Assembly: GCA_937922435.1 (NCBI GenBank)
Contig: CAKZVT010000040.1
Coordinates: 62,001-126,000, forward strand
Reading direction: 5' to 3'
Length of the DNA: 64,000 bases
Source of the DNA: an uncultured Prevotella sp.
GTDB lineage: Bacteria > Bacteroidota > Bacteroidia > Bacteroidales > Bacteroidaceae
Part shown: piece after piece, positions 17,058 through 25,720 of the stretch
Layout: each line of letters starts with the position of its first letter
How positions within the stretch are numbered: position 1 is the stretch's first letter
Position numbers and translations under genes: made by a program
The notes under the pieces: model-generated
Told to the model about the DNA's origin: nothing
Database searches by the model: none
What the model saw: only the letters and a program-made list of their open reading frames with translations

Positions 17058-18626
17058 TTATTCTCCAATATAACCTTTCACCGCGTCCGCGCAACGCTCT
17101 CCGTCAACACCTGCCGACACTATGCCTCCTGCATATCCAGCTCCTTCACCACAGGGAAAAAGTCCGTGCAAGCGCACATGCTGTAACGACTCTGCATCCC
17201 GGAGAATGCGCACAGGCGACGAGGTTCTTGTTTCTGCGGCTATGAGTACCGCCTCGTTTGTAAGGAAACCGTGGCTCGTCTTACCGAATGTTCCGAAGGC
17301 CGTTTGCAGGCGTTTGCCTACAATTGCAGGAAGCCAGAAATGCAACGGACTGGAAATCAAGCCTGCCGCATACGAACTTTCAGGCAGGTCGTAACTTAGT
17401 CTGGAACGCGTAAAGTCAACCATACGCTGCGCCGGGGCGGTCTGCCTCATGTTGCCTTGTTGCCAGCACGTGCGTTCCATCTCTTCCTGAAAGCGCATCA
17501 TGCAAAGCGTGTCGGGCGTTTCACACACGTCTTCGGGGTGCACTTCCACAACCATGCCGCTGTTAGACCAGCGCGAGCCTCGGTTGCTCGGGCTCATGCC
17601 GTTAACCACTATCTGCTCCGGCCCCGTAGCGGCAGGGATTACAAAACCTCCAGGGCACATGCAGAATGAATACACGCCACGGCTTTCCACTTGTGTGACG
17701 AAGCTGTATTCTGCTGCAGGCAACCATCGTCCGCGGCCATACTTGTTGTGATATTGGATTCTGTCGATAAGCTCCGCAGGATGTTCCAAGCGCACACCAA
17801 CAGCCAGAGCCTTGGCTTCCATCTCAAAGCCGCAGCCGTTGAAATAGCGGTAAACGTCGCGTGCCGAATGCCCGGTGGCAAGTATTACCGGGCCGCGGTA
17901 TTCCGCTTCTTCGCCTGTCTGCAACCGTACGGCCCTTACTCCTACAACGGTGTCGCCATCGAGTAGCAGCTCCGTCATTTTAGTCTGAAAATATACTTCG
18001 CCGCCATTACTTATGATTGTATTCCGCATGTTCTCGATGACGCGTGGCAACTTGTCCGTACCGATATGCGGATGAGCGTCGGCGAGTATGGCCGTCGATG
18101 CTCCGTGTTGGCAGAACACATTGAGTATTTTACGTATATTGCCTCGTTTCTTGCTGCGTGTGTACAGCTTTCCGTCCGAGTATGCTCCTGCCCCACCCTC
18201 ACCGAAACAGTAATTGCTTTCCGGGTCAACCTTGTGCGTCTTGGTGATTAACGCCAAGTCTTTCTTTCGTTCGCGCACATTCTTGCCGCGCTCGATGACT
18301 ATGGGGCGCAGCCCAAGCTCTATAAGCCTCAATGCGGCGAACAGGCCGCCAGGCCCCGCACCGACTACTACCACGGACTTGGCCTGCGACACGTCGCGGT
18401 ATTCAGTCCGTTCATACTCGTCGTCACAAGGTTCTTCGTTGACATATACACGCACTTTCAGGTTGACGTATATTGTGCGCTGCCGCGCGTCGATGCTGCG
18501 TTTCAGCACGCGCACCGCATTCATCGTGCGCACGTCAAGCCCCTTGTCGCGCGAAATGTATTCTTTTATAGTCGCTTCGTTTGCCGCCTGCTGCGGAAGC
18601 AGCCGTAACTGATATTCGTAAATCAT
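17058..18626 (-). CDS. FAD-dependent oxidoreductase (COG2509-like)
   Basis: This flavoprotein of 522 residues starts with a basic domain (MIYEYQLRLLPQQ, about 1-80). A Rossmann FAD motif VVVVGAGPGGLFAALRL (about 86-102) is followed by IERG. Further blocks are CFGEGGAGAYSDGKL, LATGHSARD and, near the C terminus, FPCGEGAGYAGGIVSAGVDG, the second FAD contact. The layout matches uncharacterised FAD-dependent dehydrogenases of COG2509; substrate unknown. The frame is open back to 18689, but family members begin at this MIYEY-like residue. A near-consensus -7 box (GAACTTTG on the minus strand, 18659-18666) also supports the start at 18626. Confidence 0.85.
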   Translation of the reverse strand: MIYEYQLRLLPQQAANEATIKEYISRDKGLDVRTMNAVRVLKRSIDARQRTIYVNLKVRVYVNEEPCDDEYERTEYRDVSQAKSVVVVGAGPGGLFAALRLIELGLRPIVIERGKNVRERKKDLALITKTHKVDPESNYCFGEGGAGAYSDGKLYTRSKKRGNIRKILNVFCQHGASTAILADAHPHIGTDKLPRVIENMRNTIISNGGEVYFQTKMTELLLDGDTVVGVRAVRLQTGEEAEYRGPVILATGHSARDVYRYFNGCGFEMEAKALAVGVRLEHPAELIDRIQYHNKYGRGRWLPAAEYSFVTQVESRGVYSFCMCPGGFVIPAATGPEQIVVNGMSPSNRGSRWSNSGMVVEVHPEDVCETPDTLCMMRFQEEMERTCWQQGNMRQTAPAQRMVDFTRSRLSYDLPESSYAAGLISSPLHFWLPAIVGKRLQTAFGTFGKTSHGFLTNEAVLIAAETRTSSPVRILRDAESLQHVRLHGLFPCGEGAGYAGGIVSAGVDGERCADAVKGYIGE

Positions 18627-18678
18627 TATTATAAACCTTTGAACACAAAATCCGCATACAAAGTTCGTCAATATGCTT

Positions 18679-18876
18679 TTAATATGCAAACTCTTTATTA
18701 ATTATTTTTAGTTTAACGCCACAAGCCACCCTCACCGTGCGCTCGCCGCCGGCGTCATACCTGTAGTTCGTCACGAAACCGCCGTCTTCGGAGACCAGCA
18801 GGCGATTCTCCTCGTTCCACTTCAACTTGCGCTCGCGGGCTTTCTTGTCAGCCACTCCGTCCTTCTTCGGGCAGTT
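18679..18876 (-). pseudogene. Rhs/YD-repeat core fragment (remnant)
   Basis: No intact gene is present, but the minus strand encodes 65 codons ending at a stop at 18679-18681. They read LKWNEENRLLVSEDGG, then TNYRYDAGGERTVR. This W-x-EENRL...Y-YDA-GERT pattern is the Rhs/YD repeat of Bacteroidota polymorphic toxins. No start codon, upstream core, toxin tip or DPxG motif remains. The fragment is GC-rich next to AT-rich orphan genes, so the junction at about 18876 looks like a recombination scar. It lies in the same frame just after the stop of the next gene upstream. Confidence 0.75.
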
Positions 18877-18882
18877 ATTAGT

Positions 18883-19446
18883 TTATGGTGTATATTTACT
18901 TTGTTCGTATAAACTTTTTGCCTTTCCAAATAAATGATTATACAAATCTAAAAATGATTTCGAATATGTTATTTTATAATGTTCTTGTCGGGTTCCTACA
19001 ATATAATCCTTAACAATTTTCTTACCTCTAATATAAATTTCAAATGTAATCAAAGGTAAGTCTGATACTACTATTTCAGGCAAATATTTTTTAGAAACAA
19101 TAATATCACTGTTAGACTCAATAAATACGTTACTGATTCTTTTTATAATTAACTTCGATTCTGCTTCTGATAGCTTTTCTTTAAGACGTGGAAAAAATTC
19201 CTGTTCAATAACACCTTCTCTGTCTTTATATACTGAAATGTTTATTGTATTCGCATCCAGGACAGACGCAAAAATAGTCACTTTAGCAGAATCAATAAGT
19301 AAAGTTTCTTTATGATTAACGTGGGTATCAGTAGCAGTGGAGTCAAGTAAGACAGTATTATGATTTACCACATTGCGTTGTCTGTCTTGCTGGCAAGGAA
19401 AGAGTATTAACGGATACATTAATAAATAGATAGCAAAATTTCTCAT
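18883..19446 (-). CDS. Hypothetical exported protein in the Rhs remnant island
   Basis: This 187-residue protein is not recognised. It has a hydrophobic N-terminal segment (about 4-17, YLLMYPLILFPC) that could be a signal peptide. The mixed alpha/beta body is rich in Lys, Ile and Ser. It is clearly more AT-rich than flanking genes, which suggests transfer. It sits between a frameshifted gene upstream and an Rhs-core fragment downstream. In Rhs arrays such positions often hold immunity genes or other orphan cargo, so an immunity or cargo role is a guess from context. Confidence 0.55.
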   Translation of the reverse strand: MRNFAIYLLMYPLILFPCQQDRQRNVVNHNTVLLDSTATDTHVNHKETLLIDSAKVTIFASVLDANTINISVYKDREGVIEQEFFPRLKEKLSEAESKLIIKRISNVFIESNSDIIVSKKYLPEIVVSDLPLITFEIYIRGKKIVKDYIVGTRQEHYKITYSKSFLDLYNHLFGKAKSLYEQSKYTP

Positions 19447-19497
19447 TTAACTTTTTATTAATTCTGTATGAGGTAAATCTACTTTAGTACGTAAAAC

Positions 19498-19901
19498 TTA
19501 ATAAATTAATACTGTTCTTATCTTATTTCTCCAAACCCATACTTGCAAACCTTCTTCTTCAAATTCATAAACATGTTGATTTTGTCCTTTTCCATTTTCC
19601 AGCAAAAGATATATGGTGTCTTCTTCTGTTGGAATACTATTTATTAGGTTCAAAAACGTTGCATAGTTTAATCAATTAAATTATGCCCTTTATACCAACA
19701 AGTAGTATCGCACCTTATTGTATTGACAACGCCATCTTCACACCACAACTCTATACCTCCTTCAAAGATATAACATTCATTTTCATACGTCCGTTCATTG
19801 TATATCTTCTTTTTGTATTTAGTGTTTCTTAAATAATCAATGACCGGCGTATTAAGAACAAACTCGCCATAAGACTTGTTTAATATCAATTCCCTTTCCA
19901 T
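19498..19901 (-). pseudogene. Frameshifted small gene, immunity-protein-like
   Basis: The first reading frame (MERELILNKSYGEFVLNTP to WYKGHNLID, 77 residues) stops at 19668. The sequence continues in another frame without a start codon: YATFLNLINSIPTEEDTIYL, then GQNQHVYEFEEEGLQVWVWR and VLIY, stopping at 19498. Joined, the parts would give about 134 residues of one compact acidic protein. One insertion or deletion near 19655-19670 explains the break. Small acidic orphan genes beside Rhs fragments are typically immunity proteins. The family name is not recognised. Confidence 0.6.
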
Positions 19902-19964
19902 ATTAATTCCAGTCTTATACGTTTATTTATAATTGTTCGTTCTTTAGGAACGCTTGGGTGGATT

Positions 19965-21128
19965 TCAATCTTTCAGATGCTTGTCAAGGAACTCTAATAC
20001 ACGCTGCTGCGCCTTCACGCCGCACGAATGCGGTATAGGCCACAGCTCGGCCTCGAAGTTCTGGCCTGCGCCCTGGCTATTCCATACATCGCGCATTATG
20101 CCGAAAGCCTTTTCCACGCCGGGTATTTTGAACAGCTTGTCTTGCGTGCCGTTTATGAACAGCATCGGTTTCGGGCAGGCTATGCTGGCTATGTGCGGAT
20201 AGTCAAGATACTGGCGCAGGCCCGGTATGCAGTTGGCAAAGCCGCCGTTCTCCTTCCGTCCGTACTTCCATGTCATCTGCACGTCGGTAGTAACCATCCA
20301 GCACACTGCGGCGCAGGCGGCAATCTTGTCGGACAATGCCGCGAGCATCCACGACCTATAAGCGCCCATGGAGCATCCGGCGCAGGCTATGCGCTTAGGG
20401 GCTACCTCCGGGAGAGTAGCGAGAAAGTCGGTCGAGGCGATGTCATCATACGTCATGAACGCGCTCAAACACCGCCCGTACATCATCATATTGCCGGCGA
20501 TGATGTCATACTTGTTGCGGTCGACGCCCTCCTTGCGCCCACGTTCGCCCCACATCGGGGCGTCTGTTGAGAACACTACGTAGCCGTGACGCGCCAAGTA
20601 GTCGCCCATAAACTGCCCCTCATAAATATTGTCCACCCACTCGTCGGCATCGGCAATGACAAGCGAATCGTCGGCGAACGGGCGCACCATCTTCTCCTTA
20701 CCTATATAAAGGTGAGCCCCGTGGTCGTGCAGCAGGTTGACGGCAGGGAACGGCCCTTGACCGTCGGGCACGAGCAGATACGCCCTTACGCGGTAAAAGC
20801 CCGACAGGTTGAACTCTATTTTGCGAGCCGTATAGCCGTCGCGCCGCTCCTCGGCGAGCACCTTCATGCCGTAACTCTTAGGTGCCGGGGGCGGAGTCAT
20901 CATGCACTCCAGCACCTTGCCGCGAGCGGCCTGCTTCCACTTGTCAAAATCTTTTATGTCGCTGTTGCCCCAGGCCATAGGGTATGTAAGCTGCGCTAGC
21001 AGCGAGTCGACATACACTGGAAAGTCTTTGTAAAACTCGTACCTGTCCCTTTTCTGCGCCGATGCGGACACGGCAGCGGACAAGAGTAATACGGCAAACA
21101 CTGTTCGCCTTATATCAAGTAATTGCAT
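19965..21128 (-). CDS. Secreted alpha/beta hydrolase (acetyl-esterase / dienelactone-hydrolase type)
   Basis: This 387-residue protein has a signal peptide (about 1-24, ending SASA). The alpha/beta hydrolase core shows nucleophile Ser in GCSMGAYRS, an acid in FINGTQDKLF and the catalytic His in WPIPHSCG. The cap-like region MMYGRCLSAFMTYDD and the oxyanion segment LHDHGAH resemble Bacteroidota acetylxylan-esterase-like hydrolases (CE7 or Abhydrolase_7 relatives). It probably removes acyl groups from carbohydrates in the periplasm. The exact substrate is not determinable. It is much more GC-rich than the adjoining Rhs remnant island. Confidence 0.8.
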   Translation of the reverse strand: MQLLDIRRTVFAVLLLSAAVSASAQKRDRYEFYKDFPVYVDSLLAQLTYPMAWGNSDIKDFDKWKQAARGKVLECMMTPPPAPKSYGMKVLAEERRDGYTARKIEFNLSGFYRVRAYLLVPDGQGPFPAVNLLHDHGAHLYIGKEKMVRPFADDSLVIADADEWVDNIYEGQFMGDYLARHGYVVFSTDAPMWGERGRKEGVDRNKYDIIAGNMMMYGRCLSAFMTYDDIASTDFLATLPEVAPKRIACAGCSMGAYRSWMLAALSDKIAACAAVCWMVTTDVQMTWKYGRKENGGFANCIPGLRQYLDYPHIASIACPKPMLFINGTQDKLFKIPGVEKAFGIMRDVWNSQGAGQNFEAELWPIPHSCGVKAQQRVLEFLDKHLKD

Positions 21129-21147
21129 TTGGTATTGATTTTTAGCG

Positions 21148-21155
21148 CAAAGTTA
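21148..21155 (-). promoter_or_regulatory. -7 box of the esterase promoter
   Basis: TAACTTTG on the minus strand matches TAnnTTTG. Transcription would begin near 21141, 13 nt before the start codon. No clear -33 box is present. Confidence 0.5.
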
Positions 21156-21389
21156 GCGATTTTATGGATAACATCATTGTAATAACTGTATTTTTCGCTG
21201 TTTTCGGCTATACTGACGAATAAATAGGGCAAATCAAGATGCAATACAATTCATCTGCAAACCAAGCATTTTGTCAAACCATTTATGTACTGGATTTTTG
21301 TAGAAATAGAAAAACGAGAGCAGCGATGACTGTCCTTTTTATTACCTAAAGCAACGGTTATTGTCCTGTTTTTCGGTTGGCAAAGCTAT

Positions 21390-21514
21390 AAAAAGCGGCT
21401 TTTAGGCTCGTAAAAGACGGTCCTTTAGAGGCTCAAAGACCGTCAATCGCACGCTTAAAGGCCGTCTTTGACGACCATCAAGCACCGTCAAAATGATATT
21501 AAAGCACCGTTTTA
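21390..21514. repeat. 22-bp-period tandem repeat array, 6 units (site 2)
   Basis: AAAG-type anchors occur at 21392, 21413, 21435, 21457, 21479 and 21501 (steps 21, 22, 22, 22, 22). Cores such as AAAGACGGTCCTTT, AAAGACCGTC, AAAGGCCGTCTTT and AAAGCACCGTTTT vary, but the period holds. This is the longest array in the window, and it lies in a divergent rather than convergent region. Confidence 0.75.
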
Positions 21515-21825
21515 ATGCACACATTGACCTACATCCACAGTAACACAATAAGCCACAACGACTTATGTTTGCACACTTTTCTTGACGTTATTTGTGCCCA
21601 GCCGTCAATTGTTTTACGGCGAGGCTGCTCTACAGCGTCAAGCAAAATCAATGTGAAAGCAAACTCACAGATAGCATGGCAATATGTCATTGCCATGTAA
21701 AAGACATGCGCCGCAATTGTTTCAGAAATGATACGTTTAGGCGAAAAACAATAACAAAATCACACATTTCAGCCTAAAATCGTCAATTAAATTAAGAAAA
21801 GGGTTGCCGTAAAAATAAATTTTGC

Positions 21826-21833
21826 TATTTTTG
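21826..21833 (+). promoter_or_regulatory. Upstream candidate thrA promoter (P1)
   Basis: TATTTTTG is an exact -7 box. GTTG at 21803-21806, 19 bp upstream, is a partial -33 box. A transcript from here would include the 21859-21900 hairpin. Confidence 0.5.
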
Positions 21834-21858
21834 CTGCGCGAATATAGGATGCGGCTCG

Positions 21859-21900
21859 GCAATGACAATCTAAAAAACTGCGTTTTTTGCTTGTCATTGC
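21859..21900 (+). promoter_or_regulatory. 42-nt hairpin between the two thrA promoters
   Basis: GCAATGACAA (21859-21868) pairs with TTGTCATTGC (21891-21900). Inside, AAAAAAC pairs with GTTTTTT across a TGC loop. This gives about 17 bp with a small internal loop. It may be an attenuator for P1 transcripts or an operator for P2. Confidence 0.5.
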
Positions 21901-21913
21901 GCACGCCTTTCAC

Positions 21914-21921
21914 TATATTTG
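21914..21921 (+). promoter_or_regulatory. Proximal thrA promoter (P2)
   Basis: TATATTTG is an exact -7 box, giving a leader of about 58 nt before the thrA ATG at 21986. The upstream CTTG at 21890-21893 (20 bp away) is a weak -33 box. Confidence 0.6.
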
Positions 21922-21985
21922 CCGTCATTAACAGAGAACACCCCTTGGTTGTATCAAGGGTCTCAAAAGCAAATAAAACAAAGAA

Positions 21986-24421
21986 ATGAAAGTATTAAAG
22001 TTTGGAGGAACATCCGTAGGTTCCGTTAAAAGCATCCTGTGCTTAAAGAGAATTGTAGAGAAAGAGGCAAAGCGCCAACCGGTAGTTGTCGTTGTAAGTG
22101 CGCTTGGCGGAATAACAGACAAACTGCTCTCCACCGCCCAGCTCGCGCTCCGCGGAGATGACAGGTACAAGGAAGAGTTTGACGCGATGGTGGCGCGTCA
22201 CCACAAGATGATAGACACCATCATCACCGAACCCAAGAAGCGTGAGGACTTGTTCAATGCTGTTGACTCATTGTTTGAGCAGCTCAAGAGTATTTATTAC
22301 GGCGTCTACCTAATCCATGACCTTAGCGAGAAGACGCAGAACGCCATCGTAAGCTATGGCGAACGCCTAAGCTCGAACATCACGGCAACGCTTATTCGTA
22401 ACGCAAAGCTGTTTGACGCAAGGGATTTCATCAAGACCGAACATAAGAACAACAAGAACGTGCTTGACAGCGAACTTACCACCCAGTTGGTATGCGACGC
22501 TTTCATGGAACTGCCCAAGATATCCGTAGTACCTGGTTTTATCAGCCGCGACGAGCACACCGGCGAGACAACAAACCTCGGCCGGGGCGGAAGCGACTAC
22601 ACGGCGGCCATCATAGCTGCAGCGCTCAATGCCGAGGTGCTTGAAATATGGACCGACGTCGACGGCTTCATGACTGCCGACCCGAAGGTTATCCGCACGG
22701 CGTACACCATCAACGAGCTTAGTTACAAGGAGGCGATGGAGCTGTGCAACTTCGGCGCAAAGGTAATCTATCCGCCTACAATATACCCGGTATGCGTGAA
22801 AAACATACCCATCAAGGTAAAAAACACGTTCAACCCCGACAGTCCGGGCACTGTAATCAAAGAAAAAATCAGCAACGACCGCAAGGCCATCAAGGGCATA
22901 TCGAGCATCAGCGGCACTACGCTCATCACCGTGACGGGTCTCTCCATGGTGGGCGTAATCGGCGTCAACCGACGCATATTCACGGCTTTGGCGGTGAATG
23001 GCATATCGGTTTTCCTCGTCAGCCAGGCTTCGTCGGAGAACTCTACGTCGATAGCAGTCAAAGACTCTGACGCGGAAGAAGCTGTAAAGGTGCTCGACGC
23101 GGAGTTCGCCAAGGAGATTGAAACAGGCGCGATGTTCCCCATGCACGCCGAAAGCGGCCTTGCCACAATCGCCATAGTCGGCGAGAACATGAAGCACACG
23201 CCTGGTATAGCCGGAAAACTCTTCGGCACGCTTGGCCGAAGCGGCATCAACGTAATAGCCTGTGCGCAAGGTGCGTTTGAAACAAACATATCGTTCGTAG
23301 TCAACGGCAAGAGCCTGCGCAAGTCGCTCAACGTGCTGCACGATTCGTTTTTCCTGTCTGAATACAACGTGCTCAACCTCTTTATCTGCGGCGTAGGCAC
23401 TGTAGGCAACAAGCTGATTGAACAAATCAAAGCTCAATACGAGGAACTGAAGCAGAACCGCAGGCTCAAACTAAACGTTGTGGGCATAGCCAGCAGCACG
23501 CACGCCATATTCAACCGCGACGGCATCGACCTCGACAACTACCATGAACAACTGAAAAACTCGGATGAAAGCGACACCGCCCGTCTTCGTGACGAGGTAA
23601 TCGGCATGAACATATTTAACAGTGTGTTCGTTGACTGCACCGCAAGCAAGGAGGTGGCCGCGCTGTATCAGGAGTTCCTTGAACACAACATATCGGTCAT
23701 TGCCGCCAATAAAATAGCCGCATCGTCGGATTACGGCAGCTATGTAAGGCTTAAAAAGACAGCGTTGGCACGCGGAGTGAAGTTCCGCTTCGAGACAAAC
23801 GTAGGCGCAGGTCTGCCCATCATCGGGACTATAAACGACCTGTGCAACTCCGGCGACCGCATACTTAAAATAGAAGCGGTATTGAGTGGTACGCTCAACT
23901 TCATCTTCAACGAGATTTCCGCCGATGTTCCGTTCTCAGAAACAGTATGTCGCGCCAAGGAACAAGGCTACAGCGAGCCAGACCCACGTATCGACTTGAG
24001 CGGCACTGACGTTGTGCGCAAGCTCGTAATACTTACGCGTGAGGCCGGATATAAAGTTGAGATAGACGATGTGGAGAAGCATCTGTTCATACCTGAAGCG
24101 CTGTTCAACGGCACACTTGACGACTTTTGGAAGAACTTGCCGCAACTGGACGCCGACTTCGAACAACGCCGCAAGCGGCTTGAAGCCGAAGGCAAGCGTT
24201 GGCGTTTCGTGGCGAAAATGGAAATGGGACACGCCGATGTATCCCTACAAGAAGTAGAAAAGGGACATCCGTTCTACAACCTCGAAGGCTCAAACAACAT
24301 CGTTATGCTTACCACCGAGCGTTACAAGGAATACCCTATGCTCATACAAGGCTATGGAGCCGGTGCAAGCGTGACCGCCGCTGGTGTGTTCGCCAATATC
24401 ATGAGCATAGCCAATATCTGA
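21986..24421 (+). CDS. thrA: Bifunctional aspartokinase / homoserine dehydrogenase
   Basis: This enzyme catalyses the first and third steps from aspartate to homoserine, feeding threonine and methionine. The 811-residue fusion begins with the kinase (KFGGTSVGSVKS; GRGGSDYTAAIIAAALNAE at about 198-216). Regulatory ACT-type segments follow (about 310-450, GISSISGTTLITVTGLSM and TIAIVGENMKHTPG). The NADP-binding dehydrogenase completes it (LFICGVGTVGNKLIEQI near 463, IAANKIAASSDYGSYV, and the FEDPRID-like SEPDPRIDLSGTDVVRKL). Length and order match ThrA of enterobacteria and Bacteroidota. It is first in an operon with the phosphatase-superfamily gene and thrC. ACT domains imply feedback control, presumably by threonine. 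Confidence 0.97.
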   Translation: MKVLKFGGTSVGSVKSILCLKRIVEKEAKRQPVVVVVSALGGITDKLLSTAQLALRGDDRYKEEFDAMVARHHKMIDTIITEPKKREDLFNAVDSLFEQLKSIYYGVYLIHDLSEKTQNAIVSYGERLSSNITATLIRNAKLFDARDFIKTEHKNNKNVLDSELTTQLVCDAFMELPKISVVPGFISRDEHTGETTNLGRGGSDYTAAIIAAALNAEVLEIWTDVDGFMTADPKVIRTAYTINELSYKEAMELCNFGAKVIYPPTIYPVCVKNIPIKVKNTFNPDSPGTVIKEKISNDRKAIKGISSISGTTLITVTGLSMVGVIGVNRRIFTALAVNGISVFLVSQASSENSTSIAVKDSDAEEAVKVLDAEFAKEIETGAMFPMHAESGLATIAIVGENMKHTPGIAGKLFGTLGRSGINVIACAQGAFETNISFVVNGKSLRKSLNVLHDSFFLSEYNVLNLFICGVGTVGNKLIEQIKAQYEELKQNRRLKLNVVGIASSTHAIFNRDGIDLDNYHEQLKNSDESDTARLRDEVIGMNIFNSVFVDCTASKEVAALYQEFLEHNISVIAANKIAASSDYGSYVRLKKTALARGVKFRFETNVGAGLPIIGTINDLCNSGDRILKIEAVLSGTLNFIFNEISADVPFSETVCRAKEQGYSEPDPRIDLSGTDVVRKLVILTREAGYKVEIDDVEKHLFIPEALFNGTLDDFWKNLPQLDADFEQRRKRLEAEGKRWRFVAKMEMGHADVSLQEVEKGHPFYNLEGSNNIVMLTTERYKEYPMLIQGYGAGASVTAAGVFANIMSIANI

Positions 24422-24442
24422 TTTTCAAGCAGTTCCAGCAAA

Positions 24443-25663
24443 ATGAAACACCTTATAATACTCGGCGACGGCATGGCCGACCACCCTGTCGGAAGGCTTG
24501 GCGGCAAGACTCTCCTGCAATACGCCAGCAAGCCATATATGGACATGCTGGCGCACGAAGGCCGCACGGGCCGTCTTATCACCATACCCGACGGCTTCCA
24601 TCCGGGCAGCGAAGTAGCCAACACGGCCATCCTCGGCTACGACCTTAACAAGGTGTATGAGGGGCGCGGACCTCTTGAGGCGGCAAGCATAGGCTACGAC
24701 ATGCTCCCTGACGACATGGCCATGCGCTGCAACATAATAACACTGGCCGACGGCAGGATAAAAAACCATCACGGCGGACACCTCACTACTGAACAAAGCG
24801 ATGTGTTGATAAAACTTCTGAATGCCAACCTCGGCAATGACGGAATACGATTCATAACGGGCATACAGTACCGACACCTGCTCGTAATCAAGAACGGCAA
24901 CAAGCACATAGTGTGCGCCCCACCACACGACCATCCCGGCGAACCGTGGCAGTCACTCATGGTGAAGCCTGAACCAGGATGGGAAAACAAACACGACGGC
25001 GCACGCATGACAGCACAGGAGACGGCCGACCTGATAAACAACCTTATCCTGAAATCGCAAGAAATACTGCTGCACACAGACAAGGGAACATTAAGCATCT
25101 GGCCTTGGGGCGGCGGTTATAGGCCGGACATGAAGAAGCTGGTAGACATATATCCGCAGATAAAAAGCGGAGCGGTGATTTCCGCCGTAGACCTGATACG
25201 CGGCATTGGACATTATGCCGGACTGGAAATAATCAAAGTAGAAGGTGCTACGGGCCTGGCCGACACCAACTATGAAGGCAAGGCGCAGGCCGCGCTCGAC
25301 GCTCTGCGCACACACGACTTTGTCTATCTGCACGTTGAGGCCAGCGACGAGGCCGGACACGACGGTGACCTCGCGCTGAAACTCAAGACAATAGAGAACC
25401 TTGACGCAAGGCTCGTGCGCCCAATTATAGAGGAAGTAAAGTCGTGGCACGACATGCCAGTAAGCATTGCCCTTCTCCCCGACCACCCTACCCCGGTTGA
25501 AGTACGCACCCACGTAAACGAGCCTGTGCCCTTCGCTATATGGCATCAGGGTATAGAGCCCGACACGGTGCAGACTTACGACGAGATGAGTTGCGCCAAC
25601 GGAGCATACGGAACACTCAAACTTGGCGAATTCATGCAGACATTCCTATGCGACGGAGAGTGA
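24443..25663 (+). CDS. ApgM-type alkaline-phosphatase-superfamily protein, probable homoserine kinase substitute
   Basis: This 406-residue protein belongs to the archaeal-type cofactor-independent phosphoglycerate mutase branch of the alkaline phosphatase superfamily. Metal ligands lie in LIILGDGMADHP (Asp8 region), HVEASDEAGHDGD and LLPDHPTPVEVRTH. It lies 21 bp after thrA and 57 bp before thrC, exactly where thrB belongs, and no GHMP-type homoserine kinase is in the operon. This lineage is known as the 'proposed homoserine kinase' subfamily (TIGR02535). The pathway role is inferred from context. True phosphoglycerate mutase activity is the alternative. Confidence 0.85.
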   Translation: MKHLIILGDGMADHPVGRLGGKTLLQYASKPYMDMLAHEGRTGRLITIPDGFHPGSEVANTAILGYDLNKVYEGRGPLEAASIGYDMLPDDMAMRCNIITLADGRIKNHHGGHLTTEQSDVLIKLLNANLGNDGIRFITGIQYRHLLVIKNGNKHIVCAPPHDHPGEPWQSLMVKPEPGWENKHDGARMTAQETADLINNLILKSQEILLHTDKGTLSIWPWGGGYRPDMKKLVDIYPQIKSGAVISAVDLIRGIGHYAGLEIIKVEGATGLADTNYEGKAQAALDALRTHDFVYLHVEASDEAGHDGDLALKLKTIENLDARLVRPIIEEVKSWHDMPVSIALLPDHPTPVEVRTHVNEPVPFAIWHQGIEPDTVQTYDEMSCANGAYGTLKLGEFMQTFLCDGE

Positions 25664-25720
25664 ACAACGCCATACATTTATTTATAAAACACCAAGCAAG
25701 AACATACCTAACACCCAAGC

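Larger units (their letters stand above)
21129..21985. other. Long divergent intergenic region between the esterase gene and thrA
   Basis: These 857 bp hold no credible gene. From left to right they hold the esterase promoter (21148-21155), about 230 bp with nothing recognised, a six-unit 22-bp repeat array (21390-21514), and an AT-rich stretch with nothing clear. Two candidate thrA promoters flank a strong 42-nt hairpin (21826-21921), and a small 6-bp hairpin (21942-21960) lies in the thrA leader. Confidence 0.6.

Noticed and set aside
21390..21514. Possible CRISPR array
   Set aside because: Units are 22 bp, degenerate, without unique spacers, and no cas genes are present.
21515..21777. Small plus-strand ORFs in the thrA upstream gap
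   Set aside because: No promoter spacing, composition or motif supports translation.
21725..21778. Pseudoknot-like order of two complementary pairs (GAAATG/CATTTC, TTTAGGC/GCCTAAA)
   Set aside because: Pairs are only 6-7 bp in AT-rich DNA and could be chance; no gene or promoter context supports an RNA.
22367..23437. 356-codon minus-strand ORF
   Set aside because: Antisense to thrA, no protein-like motifs; open only because of thrA codon bias.
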